Shown here piece after piece: positions 24,860 to 34,106 of a stretch of 64,000 bases of DNA. Position 1 is the stretch's first letter. Every line of letters begins with the position of its first letter. Source of the stretch: Corallococcus soli (lineage in GTDB: Bacteria; Myxococcota; Myxococcia; Myxococcales; Myxococcaceae). The position numbers and the translations under genes were made by a program. Below the pieces are notes generated by a model. That model was not told the DNA's origin, ran no database searches, and saw only the letters and a program-made list of their open reading frames with translations. The stretch lies in assembly GCF_014930455.1 (NCBI RefSeq), contig NZ_JAAIYO010000007.1, forward strand, positions 186,001-250,000, read 5' to 3'.

Positions 24860-24888
24860 ATTATCGGGGATGCCAGCCGGGTGTTGCC
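24860..24888 (-). promoter_or_regulatory. FliA-like promoter motif, site C
   Basis: Minus strand: GGCAAC-N17-GATAAT, with CCCCGATAAT as the -10-like part, 70 bp before the start codon at 24790. One mismatch to sites A and B. Confidence 0.6.
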
Positions 24889-24928
24889 TGCTGGTGACAA
24901 GAAATCGTCCAGGCCCCCGAAACGCCTG

Positions 24929-25210
24929 TTATTTCCGGCCCTTGGGCTGCTTGGACTCGGCGACGAGCTTCTCGCGGACGTCCACGAGCATGGTCAGCAG
25001 CTCCTCGGCCCGCGCGATCGCAGCCTGCGCCTTCTTGCCGGTCTCCGCGCGCGGCCCCTTGAGGCCGGCGAGGCCCTCCTTCACGGGCGCGAAGAGCGCC
25101 TGGACGTCGTCGGCGGAGGCCTTCTCGATGAAGGTCTCGACGGCGGGGTAGGAGGGCATGGGCAGCTCCGGGGGAGAGGGCGGCGCGGAGGTCCTGGCGG
25201 GCGGGGGCAT
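24929..25210 (-). CDS. Small helical protein, first gene of T3SS locus
   Basis: 93 residues from the ATG at 25210 (AGGAGA 11 bases upstream); an ATG at 25159 with a closer GGAG is also possible. After a Pro/Ser-rich start it is a helical hairpin (PAVETFIEKASADDVQALFA, then a long KKAQAAIARAEELLTMLVDV helix). No family recognised. Size and fold would suit a small T3SS co-chaperone, but this is only a suggestion. Confidence 0.55.
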   Translation of the reverse strand: MPPPARTSAPPSPPELPMPSYPAVETFIEKASADDVQALFAPVKEGLAGLKGPRAETGKKAQAAIARAEELLTMLVDVREKLVAESKQPKGRK

Positions 25211-25482
25211 CGAGGTCACGATCTCCTGGCGGGAGACCGACCGTGCGGCCGGCTCCTGCTCTTTTGCCAGGGACGCTAAGGGAATCCGTCACCGGCATCA
25301 AGCACCCCACGCGTCGGCAGGAAGGCCGGCTGTCGCGTCCAGACCTCGTCCCATGGGCCGGGGAGCGGACGGGCACGCACGCGGTCTTCCCCCCCCGGCC
25401 TGTCACCCTCCCCCACCGCCCCTAGCTTTTTCCCAACGGGGGCGTCCGCCCCGTCGCACTCACATCATCCGGGAGAGATTCC

Positions 25483-26079
25483 ATGAAGAAGCTCATCGGG
25501 GTTTTCGCGTCCGTGGCGTTGCTGGGTTCTGGCGTGGCCTTCGCCCAGGACAGCACCACGCAGCCTTCGCAGCAGCCGTCGACGTCCACGCCGGCACAGG
25601 GAAGTCCGGGGCGGATCGAGTCGGGCGGCAGCATGCAGGGCTCCACCGACAGCATGGGGAGCACCGACGCCATGGGCGGTTCGGGCTCCGCGGCCCAGTC
25701 GTCGGCCATGACCGGGGCGAACGAGCTCACGGGCAAGGTCGTCAAGAGCGAGAGCAAGAAGGTCTACATCAGCAGCGCGAACGGCGCGGTGGTCCCGCTG
25801 GACATCGACAGCAAGACCCAGTTCACCGACCCCAGCCTGAAGAACGCCAAGAGCCTGAAGGAGGGGCAGGAGATCCGCGCCAGCTTCCAGGTGAAGGACG
25901 AGAAGAACATGGCGACCAGCATCTCGCTGAACCAGGGCACGGGGGGCTCGGGCAGCGACGTGATGTCGCCGGACTCGTCCATCAACGAGGGCACGGGCGG
26001 CACCGGCAGCGACTCCAGCCTGAATCCGGACACCGGCGCCAACACGCACGACACCAGCAGCTCGCCGAAGACCTACTAG
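25483..26079 (+). CDS. Secreted Ser/Gly-rich protein with small beta domain
   Basis: 198 residues with a clear signal peptide ending AFAQD and a GGGAGAG ribosome-binding site. The ends are low-complexity (Ser, Thr, Gly, Gln). The middle (about 80-150) is a compact beta-rich domain (ELTGKVVKSESKKVYISSAN, FTDPSLKNAKSLKEGQEIRA) similar in style to periplasmic OB-like domains. Function unknown. A strong terminator follows. Confidence 0.7.
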   Translation: MKKLIGVFASVALLGSGVAFAQDSTTQPSQQPSTSTPAQGSPGRIESGGSMQGSTDSMGSTDAMGGSGSAAQSSAMTGANELTGKVVKSESKKVYISSANGAVVPLDIDSKTQFTDPSLKNAKSLKEGQEIRASFQVKDEKNMATSISLNQGTGGSGSDVMSPDSSINEGTGGTGSDSSLNPDTGANTHDTSSSPKTY

Positions 26080-26100
26080 TTCCTGCGTCTTCCCCCCCCT

Positions 26101-26142
26101 GCTCGCGGTCCGCCGTTCTTCCGGCGGGCCGCGAGCGTTTTT
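26101..26142 (+). terminator. Rho-independent terminator
   Basis: Fifteen-base stem GCTCGCGGTCCGCCG paired with CGGCGGGCCGCGAGC (one G-T pair), followed by GTTTTT. It lies 22 bp after the stop of the secreted Ser/Gly-rich protein. Confidence 0.9.
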
Positions 26143-26316
26143 CTACGGTCGCTGATCCGCCGACGGAGCGGGAGCTGAAGGGACCGCAGGATCCGCAGCG
26201 GACGCGCTCCAGGTCAGCGCGGTCCGCCGCGAGCCTGGGACGCCTTCCCGGCGGGCCAGCGGGCGGAGGAGCCCCGGGGTGATGTGGAAGCGTTCGCGCG
26301 TGAACACCTTCCTGTC

Positions 26317-27741
26317 ATGCGCCTCTGGATCGCCATCGTCGCGGGATTGAGCCTTGGACAGTCTCAGGACGTAGAGCCCCTGCCCCCGGAGGATCCCTCC
26401 GTGCGGGATCCCTCCGCGGCGGCACTCCAGGACGCCTATGAGCAGGCCGCGGAGGACGCAGATGGGGCCCGGCCTCCGCAGGGCTATGGGCTCCAGGGAC
26501 CGACCGATCCTTCCCAAGGGGCGTATCCGCTCACGCCGTTGCTGCCCGACGGCAGCCCGCCCATCAACGCGGGCGAGGTCGCGACCGAGCAGTCGCGGAC
26601 CTACGTGGCGCCCCCCGTCCCCACGATCTACGAATCGCGGCCCGACACCGGCGAGCCTTCCGACACGGAGGCCCCGCTCCAGGAAGCTCCGTCGGGCACG
26701 GGCGGCTCGGGCGCGGCCGGCACGGCTTCGACCGAGGGAGGGACCACGGCGGGGCAGGACACCGTGGGCGCGGGCGCGGCGGGGACTTCTCCCACGTCAG
26801 GCCCCACCAACGTTGGCGAAGCAGGCTTCGGCGGCACCGTGGACACGGGCGCGGCGCCCGCGAGTCCCGCGTCTCAGGCCCCCACGGGCGGGACGGGTGA
26901 AGTCCCGCTCGATTCGTCCCAGGTGACGGTGCAGGAGCCGGGGACCGGTGGCGCCGGTGCTTCCGGCACGACGGACACCGGGACTTCGAGCACGCCCCCT
27001 CCCGCGACCTCGACGGGCGCTCCCGCGCAGGCCCCAGCGGACAACACCTCCTCGGCAGCTCCCGCGCCGAATCAGGCGGGCGCGAGCGCCACGGCGCCGT
27101 CCGTCCAGGGGGCACCGGAGCAGACGGGCTCCGCGTCAGCGACGCCGGTCCAGGCGGCGCCAGACCTGGTGGGCTCCGCCGCCACGACGCCGGTCCAGGG
27201 GACGCAGGCCGCGGCAGGCACGGCGGCCTCCGGGGCTCCCAACGCGGCGAATCCGAACGAGGAGGTGAACCGGCTTCGTGAGCGCATCGCGCAGCTCGAG
27301 CAGGAGATGGAGGAGCGGGACGCCCTGGCCACCGAGCGCACCCAGTCCGTGCAGTCCCAGGTGGATGCGCACGAGCAGCGCGCCTACGAGAGCGAGCGCT
27401 CCCGGCAGCAACGGCTGGCGCGGATCCAATCCGCGGGCCAGTGGATGCTCGCGGCGGATCAGGCGCTCGAGCAGGGTGAGCTGGGCGTGGACAACGCGCT
27501 GAGCATCGCCGACCAGGACTTCTCCGTGGTGGGCGCGAACGCTTCGGCCGAAGGCCAGGGCATGGTCGTCGTCCACTCGCAGCGGGCCCGCGCGCAGATT
27601 GCCCTGGCGCGGGATGCCGCCGGACGCCGGGACGTCTACGCCGCGCGCATCGCCCTGCAGACGGCCGGCGAGGAGCTGCGGCTGATGCGCGCCGCGAGCC
27701 TGGACCGTCCAGGGTCGTCCAACGTCCTGCTCAATCGTTGA
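26317..27741 (+). CDS. Exported low-complexity protein with C-terminal helical domain
   Basis: 474 residues from the ATG at 26317, which opens into a short signal peptide (LWIAIVAGLSLGQSQ). Residues 20-310 are disordered and rich in Gly, Thr, Ala and Pro, with repeats of the type TPVQAAP/TTPVQGTQ. The last 160 are coiled coil (NRLRERIAQLEQEMEERD) then a helical bundle (AGQWMLAADQALEQGELGVD), in the style of DUF4398 periplasmic proteins. Function unknown. Ends 11 bp into the convergent EAL gene. Confidence 0.65.
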   Translation: MRLWIAIVAGLSLGQSQDVEPLPPEDPSVRDPSAAALQDAYEQAAEDADGARPPQGYGLQGPTDPSQGAYPLTPLLPDGSPPINAGEVATEQSRTYVAPPVPTIYESRPDTGEPSDTEAPLQEAPSGTGGSGAAGTASTEGGTTAGQDTVGAGAAGTSPTSGPTNVGEAGFGGTVDTGAAPASPASQAPTGGTGEVPLDSSQVTVQEPGTGGAGASGTTDTGTSSTPPPATSTGAPAQAPADNTSSAAPAPNQAGASATAPSVQGAPEQTGSASATPVQAAPDLVGSAATTPVQGTQAAAGTAASGAPNAANPNEEVNRLRERIAQLEQEMEERDALATERTQSVQSQVDAHEQRAYESERSRQQRLARIQSAGQWMLAADQALEQGELGVDNALSIADQDFSVVGANASAEGQGMVVVHSQRARAQIALARDAAGRRDVYAARIALQTAGEELRLMRAASLDRPGSSNVLLNR

Positions 27742-28822
27742 GGCGCGGGGTGGCCTTCGCCGGCGCGCCCGCGGGCTTCGCGATGAGGTAGCCCTGCACG
27801 AAGTCCACGCCGTGCCGGCGCACCCAGGAGAGCTCCTCGGGCGTTTCAATGCCCTCGGCCACCGTCTGGATCCCGAGCTGCCGGGCGATCTCCAGCAGCT
27901 TCTGCACGATGGACGCCTTGTAGGGATCCGCGTGGACGCCGCGCACCAGCTCCATGTCCAGCTTCATGAACTCCGGACGCAGCTGGTGCAGGAGGTTCAG
28001 CGAGGAGTAGCCCGCACCCAGGTCGTCCAACGCCACCTTGAAGCCCGCCTTCCGGTAGAAGTCGACGATGGCGCGCAGGTGCTCGGCGTTCGCGGACCGG
28101 TCGGATTCGATGATCTCGAAGACGACGTGCTCTTCCGGGATGCCCGCCTCGCGGATGGCCGCCACCGTGGAGCGCAGGCAGTAGGCCGGATCGTAGATGG
28201 CCGTGGGCGTGAAGTTGATGAACAGGTGCGTGCGCAGCTGGTGGCGCACCGCCTCGCGGATGGTGGTGGTGCGCGCGGCCAGGTCCAACTGGAACAGCAG
28301 GTCCGCCTCCCGGGCCGTGTCCAGCATCCGCGCCGGGGACACCAGCGCGCCATCCCGGTCGCGGCCTCGCATCAGCGCTTCGTGCGCGAAGATGGAGGAC
28401 GTGTCCTGCGCATGGACGATGGGCTGGAAGAACGTGGTGAGCCGCGACTCGGCCAGCATGTCCACCAGCCACCCCGACTGCTGCAGCATCGTGAAGCGCT
28501 GCAGCGAGTCCACGCGCGGGAAGTCCGCCATCCCCGGCTCCGTGTCGCCCGGGACGAAGAGGGCCCGCGTGCCCCGGACCTCCTCCGCCGTCAGCACGTC
28601 GGGGAGCTGCGCGGACAGCCGCCCCAGATCCCCCTCCCCCATGCCCACCACGACACAGTGCGCGTCGGGGCGAAGCTGGTAGGGCCCGCCGGAGTCACGA
28701 AGGTGCGCCACCAGCTTGCCAAGGCTGTGGCCCAGCGGAGGCCACAGGAAGAGCCGCCCAGGCCCTTCGGGCGGCGCTGGCAGGGTCTGGCAACGACCAC
28801 ATCCCTCTTTCACCTGGGTCAT
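27731..28822 (-). CDS. EAL-domain c-di-GMP phosphodiesterase
   Basis: 363 residues. An N-terminal 110 residues of unknown fold begins with a Cys-Gly-Arg-Cys pair, and the EAL domain follows (about 125-355). Catalytic residues are all visible: Glu148 in HEALMR, Asn203 in FINFTP, Glu236, Asp266-Asp267 in ALDDLGAGYS, Lys287, Glu323 in VAEGIET and Gln343 in VQGYLIAKP. It should hydrolyse c-di-GMP to pGpG. The N-terminus may be a redox or metal sensor; no GGDEF domain is present. Confidence 0.9.
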   Translation of the reverse strand: MTQVKEGCGRCQTLPAPPEGPGRLFLWPPLGHSLGKLVAHLRDSGGPYQLRPDAHCVVVGMGEGDLGRLSAQLPDVLTAEEVRGTRALFVPGDTEPGMADFPRVDSLQRFTMLQQSGWLVDMLAESRLTTFFQPIVHAQDTSSIFAHEALMRGRDRDGALVSPARMLDTAREADLLFQLDLAARTTTIREAVRHQLRTHLFINFTPTAIYDPAYCLRSTVAAIREAGIPEEHVVFEIIESDRSANAEHLRAIVDFYRKAGFKVALDDLGAGYSSLNLLHQLRPEFMKLDMELVRGVHADPYKASIVQKLLEIARQLGIQTVAEGIETPEELSWVRRHGVDFVQGYLIAKPAGAPAKATPRLND

Positions 28823-28837
28823 GATGCGGCCTTGGCG

Positions 28838-30289
28838 TCACGGGGTATGGCGGAAGATGAGCAGCCCGCGCGTCGTGTCCCACCCATACACCAGCCCGTC
28901 CGCGACGTGAACGCCCTGGAGGCCCTCGAAGTAGCTCAGGCCCCGGCCCGCGTCGGTTTCGCTCCAGGTGTTGAAGTACCCAGCGGGCTTCGGCGTCCCC
29001 AGCGAGGACACGTCGTAGACGCGCAGGCCGTCCTGGTAGTTGGCCACGTAGAGCGACGTCCCGGACAGCGTCAGGCCGCCCAGTGAGGCCTCCGGCCGCA
29101 GCGCCAGCGTCCCGCGCTGGACGATGGCCTCCGGGTTGGTGGCGTCCAGCGCCAGGAGCGAGGAGCCCCACGCGTCGGAGCCCTGGAACACGGCGGTGGC
29201 GGTGCCAATCTTCCCCACCGCCAGGGCGCTGGTCGCGGGCCCGCCGTAGCGGCCCACCAGCTTGGGTGCCTTCTTCGTCGCCACGTCGGTGACGTCCGTC
29301 ACCGAGACGCCGTAGCTCCAGTTGCTCACGTACAGGCGGTTGTCCAGGGCGGCCAGCGAGTAGGGGTACTCTCCCAGGGAGGGCGACGAGCCCTCCACCG
29401 TGTAGCGCACCACCAGCGACGGCGCGAGCGGCTGGGTCACGTCCAGGATGATGACGTCCGACTTCGGCGCGGGCGAGGCCACGTAGAGCAGGTTGCCATC
29501 CTTCGTGAGCGCGTCCACCCGCACCGGCCCGTCCGCGAGGATCGTCTTGTCGCAGACGGGGACCGCGGGGTTGGCCGTCAGGTCGCAGATGCGCAGGCCC
29601 CTGGCGTACGTGCCCACGTAGAGCGTCGTGCCGGAGACGAGGCCCGTGGTGAAGATCTCGTTGGCGAACTTCTGCTCGGACACCAGCGTGGGGCGCGCCG
29701 GGTCCTTCACGTCGTAGACGAACAGGCCCTCTTCGCGCGCCATCACGTAGGCGTAGCCGCCCGCCGCCACCAGGCCCGTGGGCCGGCCTCGCGGCAGGGC
29801 CACCTGGCCCAGCAGCTCCACGCGGTCGGCCTCCGCTTCGCCTTCGCGCCGCACCACGCGCGTGGCGGTGAACGTGCCCTGACGCGTCTTCGCGCCGTTG
29901 ACGCACACGCGCACCACGCCCTGCACCTGTCCCGGGCCCGAGGCCTTGCAGGCGGAGAACGCGTAGCGCACCGCCCCGCCATCCGAGCCCGTCACGTCGC
30001 TGGCCAGATAGAAGGTGTCCGGGGAGATCTGCTTCGTCGTCATCGTCAGGCCGATGAGCAGCGGATCCCCGGGCGAGAAGCGGATGGAGGACGGGCCGAT
30101 GTAGCCGTCCTCGAAGGCGATGTTGGTGTTCCAGATGCCTTCGGGTTGGACGACGGACAGGGTCGAGCGGTCACAACCCGACAGGTCGATGGCTTCAACC
30201 TGACACTCGGCTTTGTTGTCGGAATCGTCGGTATTGCCGCAGCCGACGGCAAGGAACACGGTGGCGGCCAGGAGGGGGAGACGGTTCAT
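28838..30289 (-). CDS. LVIVD-repeat lipoprotein
   Basis: 483 residues from the ATG at 30289. Lipobox Ala-Val-Gly-Cys. From about residue 160 the sequence has repeated propeller blades of the LVIVD type (GYAYVMAREEGLFVYDVKDP, TTLYVGTYARGLRICDLTAN, NRLYVSNWSYGVSVTDVTDV, TSLYVANYQDGLRVYDVSSL). Such proteins are surface or periplasmic beta-propellers common in myxobacteria. Substrate or partner unknown. Confidence 0.85.
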   Translation of the reverse strand: MNRLPLLAATVFLAVGCGNTDDSDNKAECQVEAIDLSGCDRSTLSVVQPEGIWNTNIAFEDGYIGPSSIRFSPGDPLLIGLTMTTKQISPDTFYLASDVTGSDGGAVRYAFSACKASGPGQVQGVVRVCVNGAKTRQGTFTATRVVRREGEAEADRVELLGQVALPRGRPTGLVAAGGYAYVMAREEGLFVYDVKDPARPTLVSEQKFANEIFTTGLVSGTTLYVGTYARGLRICDLTANPAVPVCDKTILADGPVRVDALTKDGNLLYVASPAPKSDVIILDVTQPLAPSLVVRYTVEGSSPSLGEYPYSLAALDNRLYVSNWSYGVSVTDVTDVATKKAPKLVGRYGGPATSALAVGKIGTATAVFQGSDAWGSSLLALDATNPEAIVQRGTLALRPEASLGGLTLSGTSLYVANYQDGLRVYDVSSLGTPKPAGYFNTWSETDAGRGLSYFEGLQGVHVADGLVYGWDTTRGLLIFRHTP

Positions 30290-30472
30290 TCCCTCCTCCA
30301 TACCGGGCGATCCCGACCGGAGCCAAGCCCCCTGCAGCGCGCGGAGGGTGAACACCCCGGACGTCCACCGTCACGCAAAGAAACAAATGAACCGCTTGTG
30401 CGTTTCCGGTGGGAGAGGGAGCCTCCTGCCGGGCCCCTGATACGCCTGTCTCCTCGCCTTACGAGGTGCTTT

Positions 30473-33400
30473 TTGAACCCCCGTCCGCACGTGGTCGCCG
30501 TGCTGCTGGCCCTGCTCCTTCCGGAGCTCGTGCTCGCCCAGGTCTTCGTCATCCCCCGCCGCTCGGGGAAGACGCCCGTGAACAGCTACGAGTTCGAGTG
30601 GCGGCACATCGACATCCTCGTGGGCCCTGGCGCGACCGGTGTCGCCAAGCCCACCACGGGCACCGCGCATGATCAGCCCGCCGGCACGCAGGGCGGCGCC
30701 ATTCCCCAGGCGCCCACCGTGTCGCCGCAGACGGGCGACACCCAGTCTCCGCCGGGAGGGCCGGAGGTCACCCCCTCCGGGCAGGTGAGCACGACGCCTC
30801 CGGGCCCGGGCAGCGCGGTGCCAGCGGGCGTCGCGACCGACATGGGACAGACGGATGGGGGCAGCGGTCCTCCGAGCGTCGTCGGCCTCCAGGACGGCGG
30901 CATCCCGCCCCCGGGCGTGGTGGCGCTGGCGGACGGCGGCACGGCGGGTGACGCGGGCACGGTCGCGGGCATGGTCGCCAACGACGGCGGCACGACCTTC
31001 TCCGGGGCCCCGCTGATGCTGGGCGGCGCGGACGGCGGCTTCAACTACACCTACGCGAAGGACCTGGGCGCCAAGGCGGGCGGCGTGCGCTTCTACTTCT
31101 ATGAACGCGAGCGCGAGGTGGCCGAGCGCGCCGCGCCCATCATCGAGGAGGGCTACCGCTACCTGGTGGAGCAGTTCAAGTACGTCCCCACGGAGACGTT
31201 CCCGTACATCCTCTACAGCAGCTACGCGGAGTTCCTCCAGACGAACGTGTTCGCCGTCTCCGAAGGAACGCTGGGCGTCACCAGCACCGAGGACCTGAAG
31301 CTGTCGCTGCCGTACCTGGGCGACCACCACCTGTTCGATGAGATCAGCACGCACGAGATGGCGCACCAGTTCACCATCCAGAAGGTGCGCACCGTGGCCG
31401 AGCAGGCCAAGGCGTTCGGGGATCCGCTGGGCGGCTACCCGCTGTGGTTCATCGAAGGGCTGGCCGAGTACTACGCCAAACGCGGGCTGGATCCCGAGGC
31501 GGAGATGCTGGTGCGGGACCTGCTGGTCAACCCGGACCTGATGAAGGGTTACGCCTTCCTCGACTTCTTCTCCCCCGGGCCCTACGGCTTCCTGTGGATC
31601 TACAAGGTCGGACAGGCGCGCGTGGCGTTCCTGGAGGAGGAGTACGGCGCGGGCATCACCCAGCGCCTGCTGGAGGAGGCGCCCCGGCTGGTGGGCGGCT
31701 CGCGCGACGCGCCGTCGCTCAAGTTCGAGGAGCTGCTGGAGCGGCTGACCGGGGATGATCCCAAGCGCATCTCCGCGCGCTTCGAGAACTGGCTCAAGCG
31801 CCGCTCGTTCAAATCGTACCTGGACTCCGCGCAGACGGCGCCCGCGCTGGACTCGCTGGACGAGACGCCCGGAATCGTCACCGCGATGACGAGCGGCCCG
31901 GACGGCAACGTGCTGGCCCTGCGCACCATCGTGCCGGAGACGGGCGAGAGCCGGCTGTACCTGGTGGATCCGCGCGCGCCGGAGAAGACCGTCAAGGTGG
32001 CGGGCGACGGAGTGCCGGGCGTGGAGTCGCTGCACCCGGTGTCGGGACGCAACTTCGCGCTGACCAAGGACAAGCTCGCGTTCGTGGCGGAGCGCACCGG
32101 CCGGGACGTGCTGTACGTGCAGGACTACGTGCACCTCCAGGAGCGGAAGTCCACGGACGTGCTGGTGAGGCGCTCGGCGGTCCGCACCGGCATCGGGCGG
32201 GAGGTGGGCCTCACCGTGAAGCTGGAGCTGGGCGACCGGCGCCAGTACCGCATCGACAAGCAGGGCGTGCTGGCCATCTATTCGCCGGCCTTCTCCCCGG
32301 ATGGCCGCTTCCTCGCGTTCATCGGCATCAACGACTCCGGCCTGCGCGACGTGTACGTGGTGGACCTGTCCCAGGGGCCCGACGCGAAGGCCCGGCAGCT
32401 GACCGACGACGTGTTCGCCGAGCGGCAGCTCACCTGGGGCCCGGCCGGCATCGTCTACGCGTCCGACGCCACGTCGCACCGCAAGTACAACCTCTTCCGC
32501 GTGAAGCCGGACGCGCCCGCGGGGCAGGCCGAGCGGCTCACCACCGAGGAGCGCGACCAGGCGGATCCGCTGGCGCTGCCGGACGGGCGCGTGTTCTTCG
32601 TGGCCTACAACCAGAGCAGCTCCGACCTGCACGAGCTGCTGGCGGATGGGCGCGTCGTGCGGCGCACCGACTTGACGACGGGCGTCTTCGAGCCGGGCCC
32701 CGGCCCCGACGGGGGCCTGTGGATGCTCTTCCACATGTCCGGTCAGCGGAAGCCGTCCCTGCTGCGCCCGCCGCGCATGCTGTCGCTGGAGGACCCCAAG
32801 GCGCCGCAGGCGGATCCGCCCTCCCCCATGGCCATCCGGCCGCTCACCGACGCGCAGGACTACCGGCCCTTCACGCGAGAGAACATCGAGCTGGGGCCCA
32901 TCTTCGGCTTCGCGGGCGCGGGCGGCGGCGGCTTCGTGGGCCAGGTGTTCGCGTCCGCGTCGGACCGGCTGCGCGACCACCAGATGGTGCTGTCGCTGGC
33001 GGTGTACGGCTCGTTCGAGCTGACGGACGGCCTCCTGCTCTACATCAACGACGAGAAGCGCACGACGTGGGGCGGCGGCATCTTCCAGTCGCTGCGCTTC
33101 CGCATCGACAAGACGTTCGACGACCTGCCGCCGGAGCAGCGGCCGTTCTTCATCTCGTCGGAGCGCTACTTCGGCGCGCTGGGCAGCCTGCGCTACCCGC
33201 TCAGCACCTTCTTCTACGTGCAGGGCGACCTGAGCATCGGCGGCACCAAGTACTTCCTGGACGACTACAACGAGTTCTACCTGGCGTTCCCGGAGCGCAA
33301 CGAGTCGAACATGGAGCTGCTGTCCGCGTGGCGGGCGGACAACCAGCACGTGCGCTTCCAGACGGAGCTGAGCGGCCGCGTCGGCTACGACAGCCTCAAG

Positions 33401-34063
33401 TACCACTACGCGACGGGGCCGCTCGCGGGCAGCTCCATCCTGTTGGAGGCCACCGCCGGCGTGCAGCCCTTCGACGGGCAGGCGTACGGCAACATGCGCT
33501 TGGACATGGAGCGGTACTTCCCCATCTACGGCCGCAGCAACATCTTCGTCCGCCTGGGCGGCGGCAGCACGGTGGGCGGCCGGTACGCGCGCTCCTACTA
33601 CCTGTCCAGCTTCGACACCCTGCGCGGCGTGAACTTCGGCGACGAGGAGTGGCTGCTGGGCCAGCACTTCGTCTACTCCACGCTGGAGGCGCAGCTGCCC
33701 CTCAACGACATCATCCGGGTGGCCTTCCTGAGCGACCTGGAGGCCATCGCCGCCATCGACGCGGGCGGCGTGGGCGACGGGACGCGCGACCTCTGGGACC
33801 ACCGCGTGCTCAACGCCGTCGTCGGCGTCAACCTGTCGCTGGGGCCCCTGCTGCTGCGCCTGCACTTCGCGCGGCCGTTCGACATCAAGGCGGCCGCCGG
33901 CAAGCCCGACGAGGGCTGGGTGACGAACTTCTCCATCGGCGTCGCCGGCCTCAACGGCTTCTTCGACCAGAAGGACACCGGCAAGAAGGCGGTCGCCACC
34001 GCGCCGAGCTTCTCGCTGATGCCTTCGCTGGGCGGCGGCTACACCACGCCCCTGGCGCACTGA
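30473..34063 (+). CDS. Peptidase MA-like metalloprotease, beta-propeller and outer-membrane barrel fusion
   Basis: About 1196 residues from a TTG at 30473 preceded by GAGGTG; the reading frame is open further upstream, but only this start gives a signal peptide (cleavage near VLAQV). A Pro/Gly-rich linker (60-175) leads to a gluzincin protease domain with HEMAH at 294-298 and a likely third ligand Glu328 in WFIEGLAEYY. PD40/TolB-like blades follow (YSPAFSPDGRFLAFIGINDS), then a long C-terminal beta-barrel (about 800-1196) of surface-antigen type. Probably an outer-membrane anchored protease; substrate unknown. Confidence 0.8.
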   Translation: MNPRPHVVAVLLALLLPELVLAQVFVIPRRSGKTPVNSYEFEWRHIDILVGPGATGVAKPTTGTAHDQPAGTQGGAIPQAPTVSPQTGDTQSPPGGPEVTPSGQVSTTPPGPGSAVPAGVATDMGQTDGGSGPPSVVGLQDGGIPPPGVVALADGGTAGDAGTVAGMVANDGGTTFSGAPLMLGGADGGFNYTYAKDLGAKAGGVRFYFYEREREVAERAAPIIEEGYRYLVEQFKYVPTETFPYILYSSYAEFLQTNVFAVSEGTLGVTSTEDLKLSLPYLGDHHLFDEISTHEMAHQFTIQKVRTVAEQAKAFGDPLGGYPLWFIEGLAEYYAKRGLDPEAEMLVRDLLVNPDLMKGYAFLDFFSPGPYGFLWIYKVGQARVAFLEEEYGAGITQRLLEEAPRLVGGSRDAPSLKFEELLERLTGDDPKRISARFENWLKRRSFKSYLDSAQTAPALDSLDETPGIVTAMTSGPDGNVLALRTIVPETGESRLYLVDPRAPEKTVKVAGDGVPGVESLHPVSGRNFALTKDKLAFVAERTGRDVLYVQDYVHLQERKSTDVLVRRSAVRTGIGREVGLTVKLELGDRRQYRIDKQGVLAIYSPAFSPDGRFLAFIGINDSGLRDVYVVDLSQGPDAKARQLTDDVFAERQLTWGPAGIVYASDATSHRKYNLFRVKPDAPAGQAERLTTEERDQADPLALPDGRVFFVAYNQSSSDLHELLADGRVVRRTDLTTGVFEPGPGPDGGLWMLFHMSGQRKPSLLRPPRMLSLEDPKAPQADPPSPMAIRPLTDAQDYRPFTRENIELGPIFGFAGAGGGGFVGQVFASASDRLRDHQMVLSLAVYGSFELTDGLLLYINDEKRTTWGGGIFQSLRFRIDKTFDDLPPEQRPFFISSERYFGALGSLRYPLSTFFYVQGDLSIGGTKYFLDDYNEFYLAFPERNESNMELLSAWRADNQHVRFQTELSGRVGYDSLKYHYATGPLAGSSILLEATAGVQPFDGQAYGNMRLDMERYFPIYGRSNIFVRLGGGSTVGGRYARSYYLSSFDTLRGVNFGDEEWLLGQHFVYSTLEAQLPLNDIIRVAFLSDLEAIAAIDAGGVGDGTRDLWDHRVLNAVVGVNLSLGPLLLRLHFARPFDIKAAAGKPDEGWVTNFSIGVAGLNGFFDQKDTGKKAVATAPSFSLMPSLGGGYTTPLAH

Positions 34064-34106
34064 GCCAGGGCGCCCGGGGCCGGGCCTTCGAAGCAGGCCC
34101 CGGGGC

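Noticed and set aside
3751-25210. Interpretation as a complete flagellar locus
   Set aside because: No flagellin, hook, rod, MotAB or FliF without lipobox; SctJ is a lipoprotein and SctI/SctF-like genes are present.
30375-30420. Possible c-di-GMP (GEMM) riboswitch, from CACGCAAAG
   Set aside because: Only this short word matches; the conserved stems and the receptor-loop sequence are missing.
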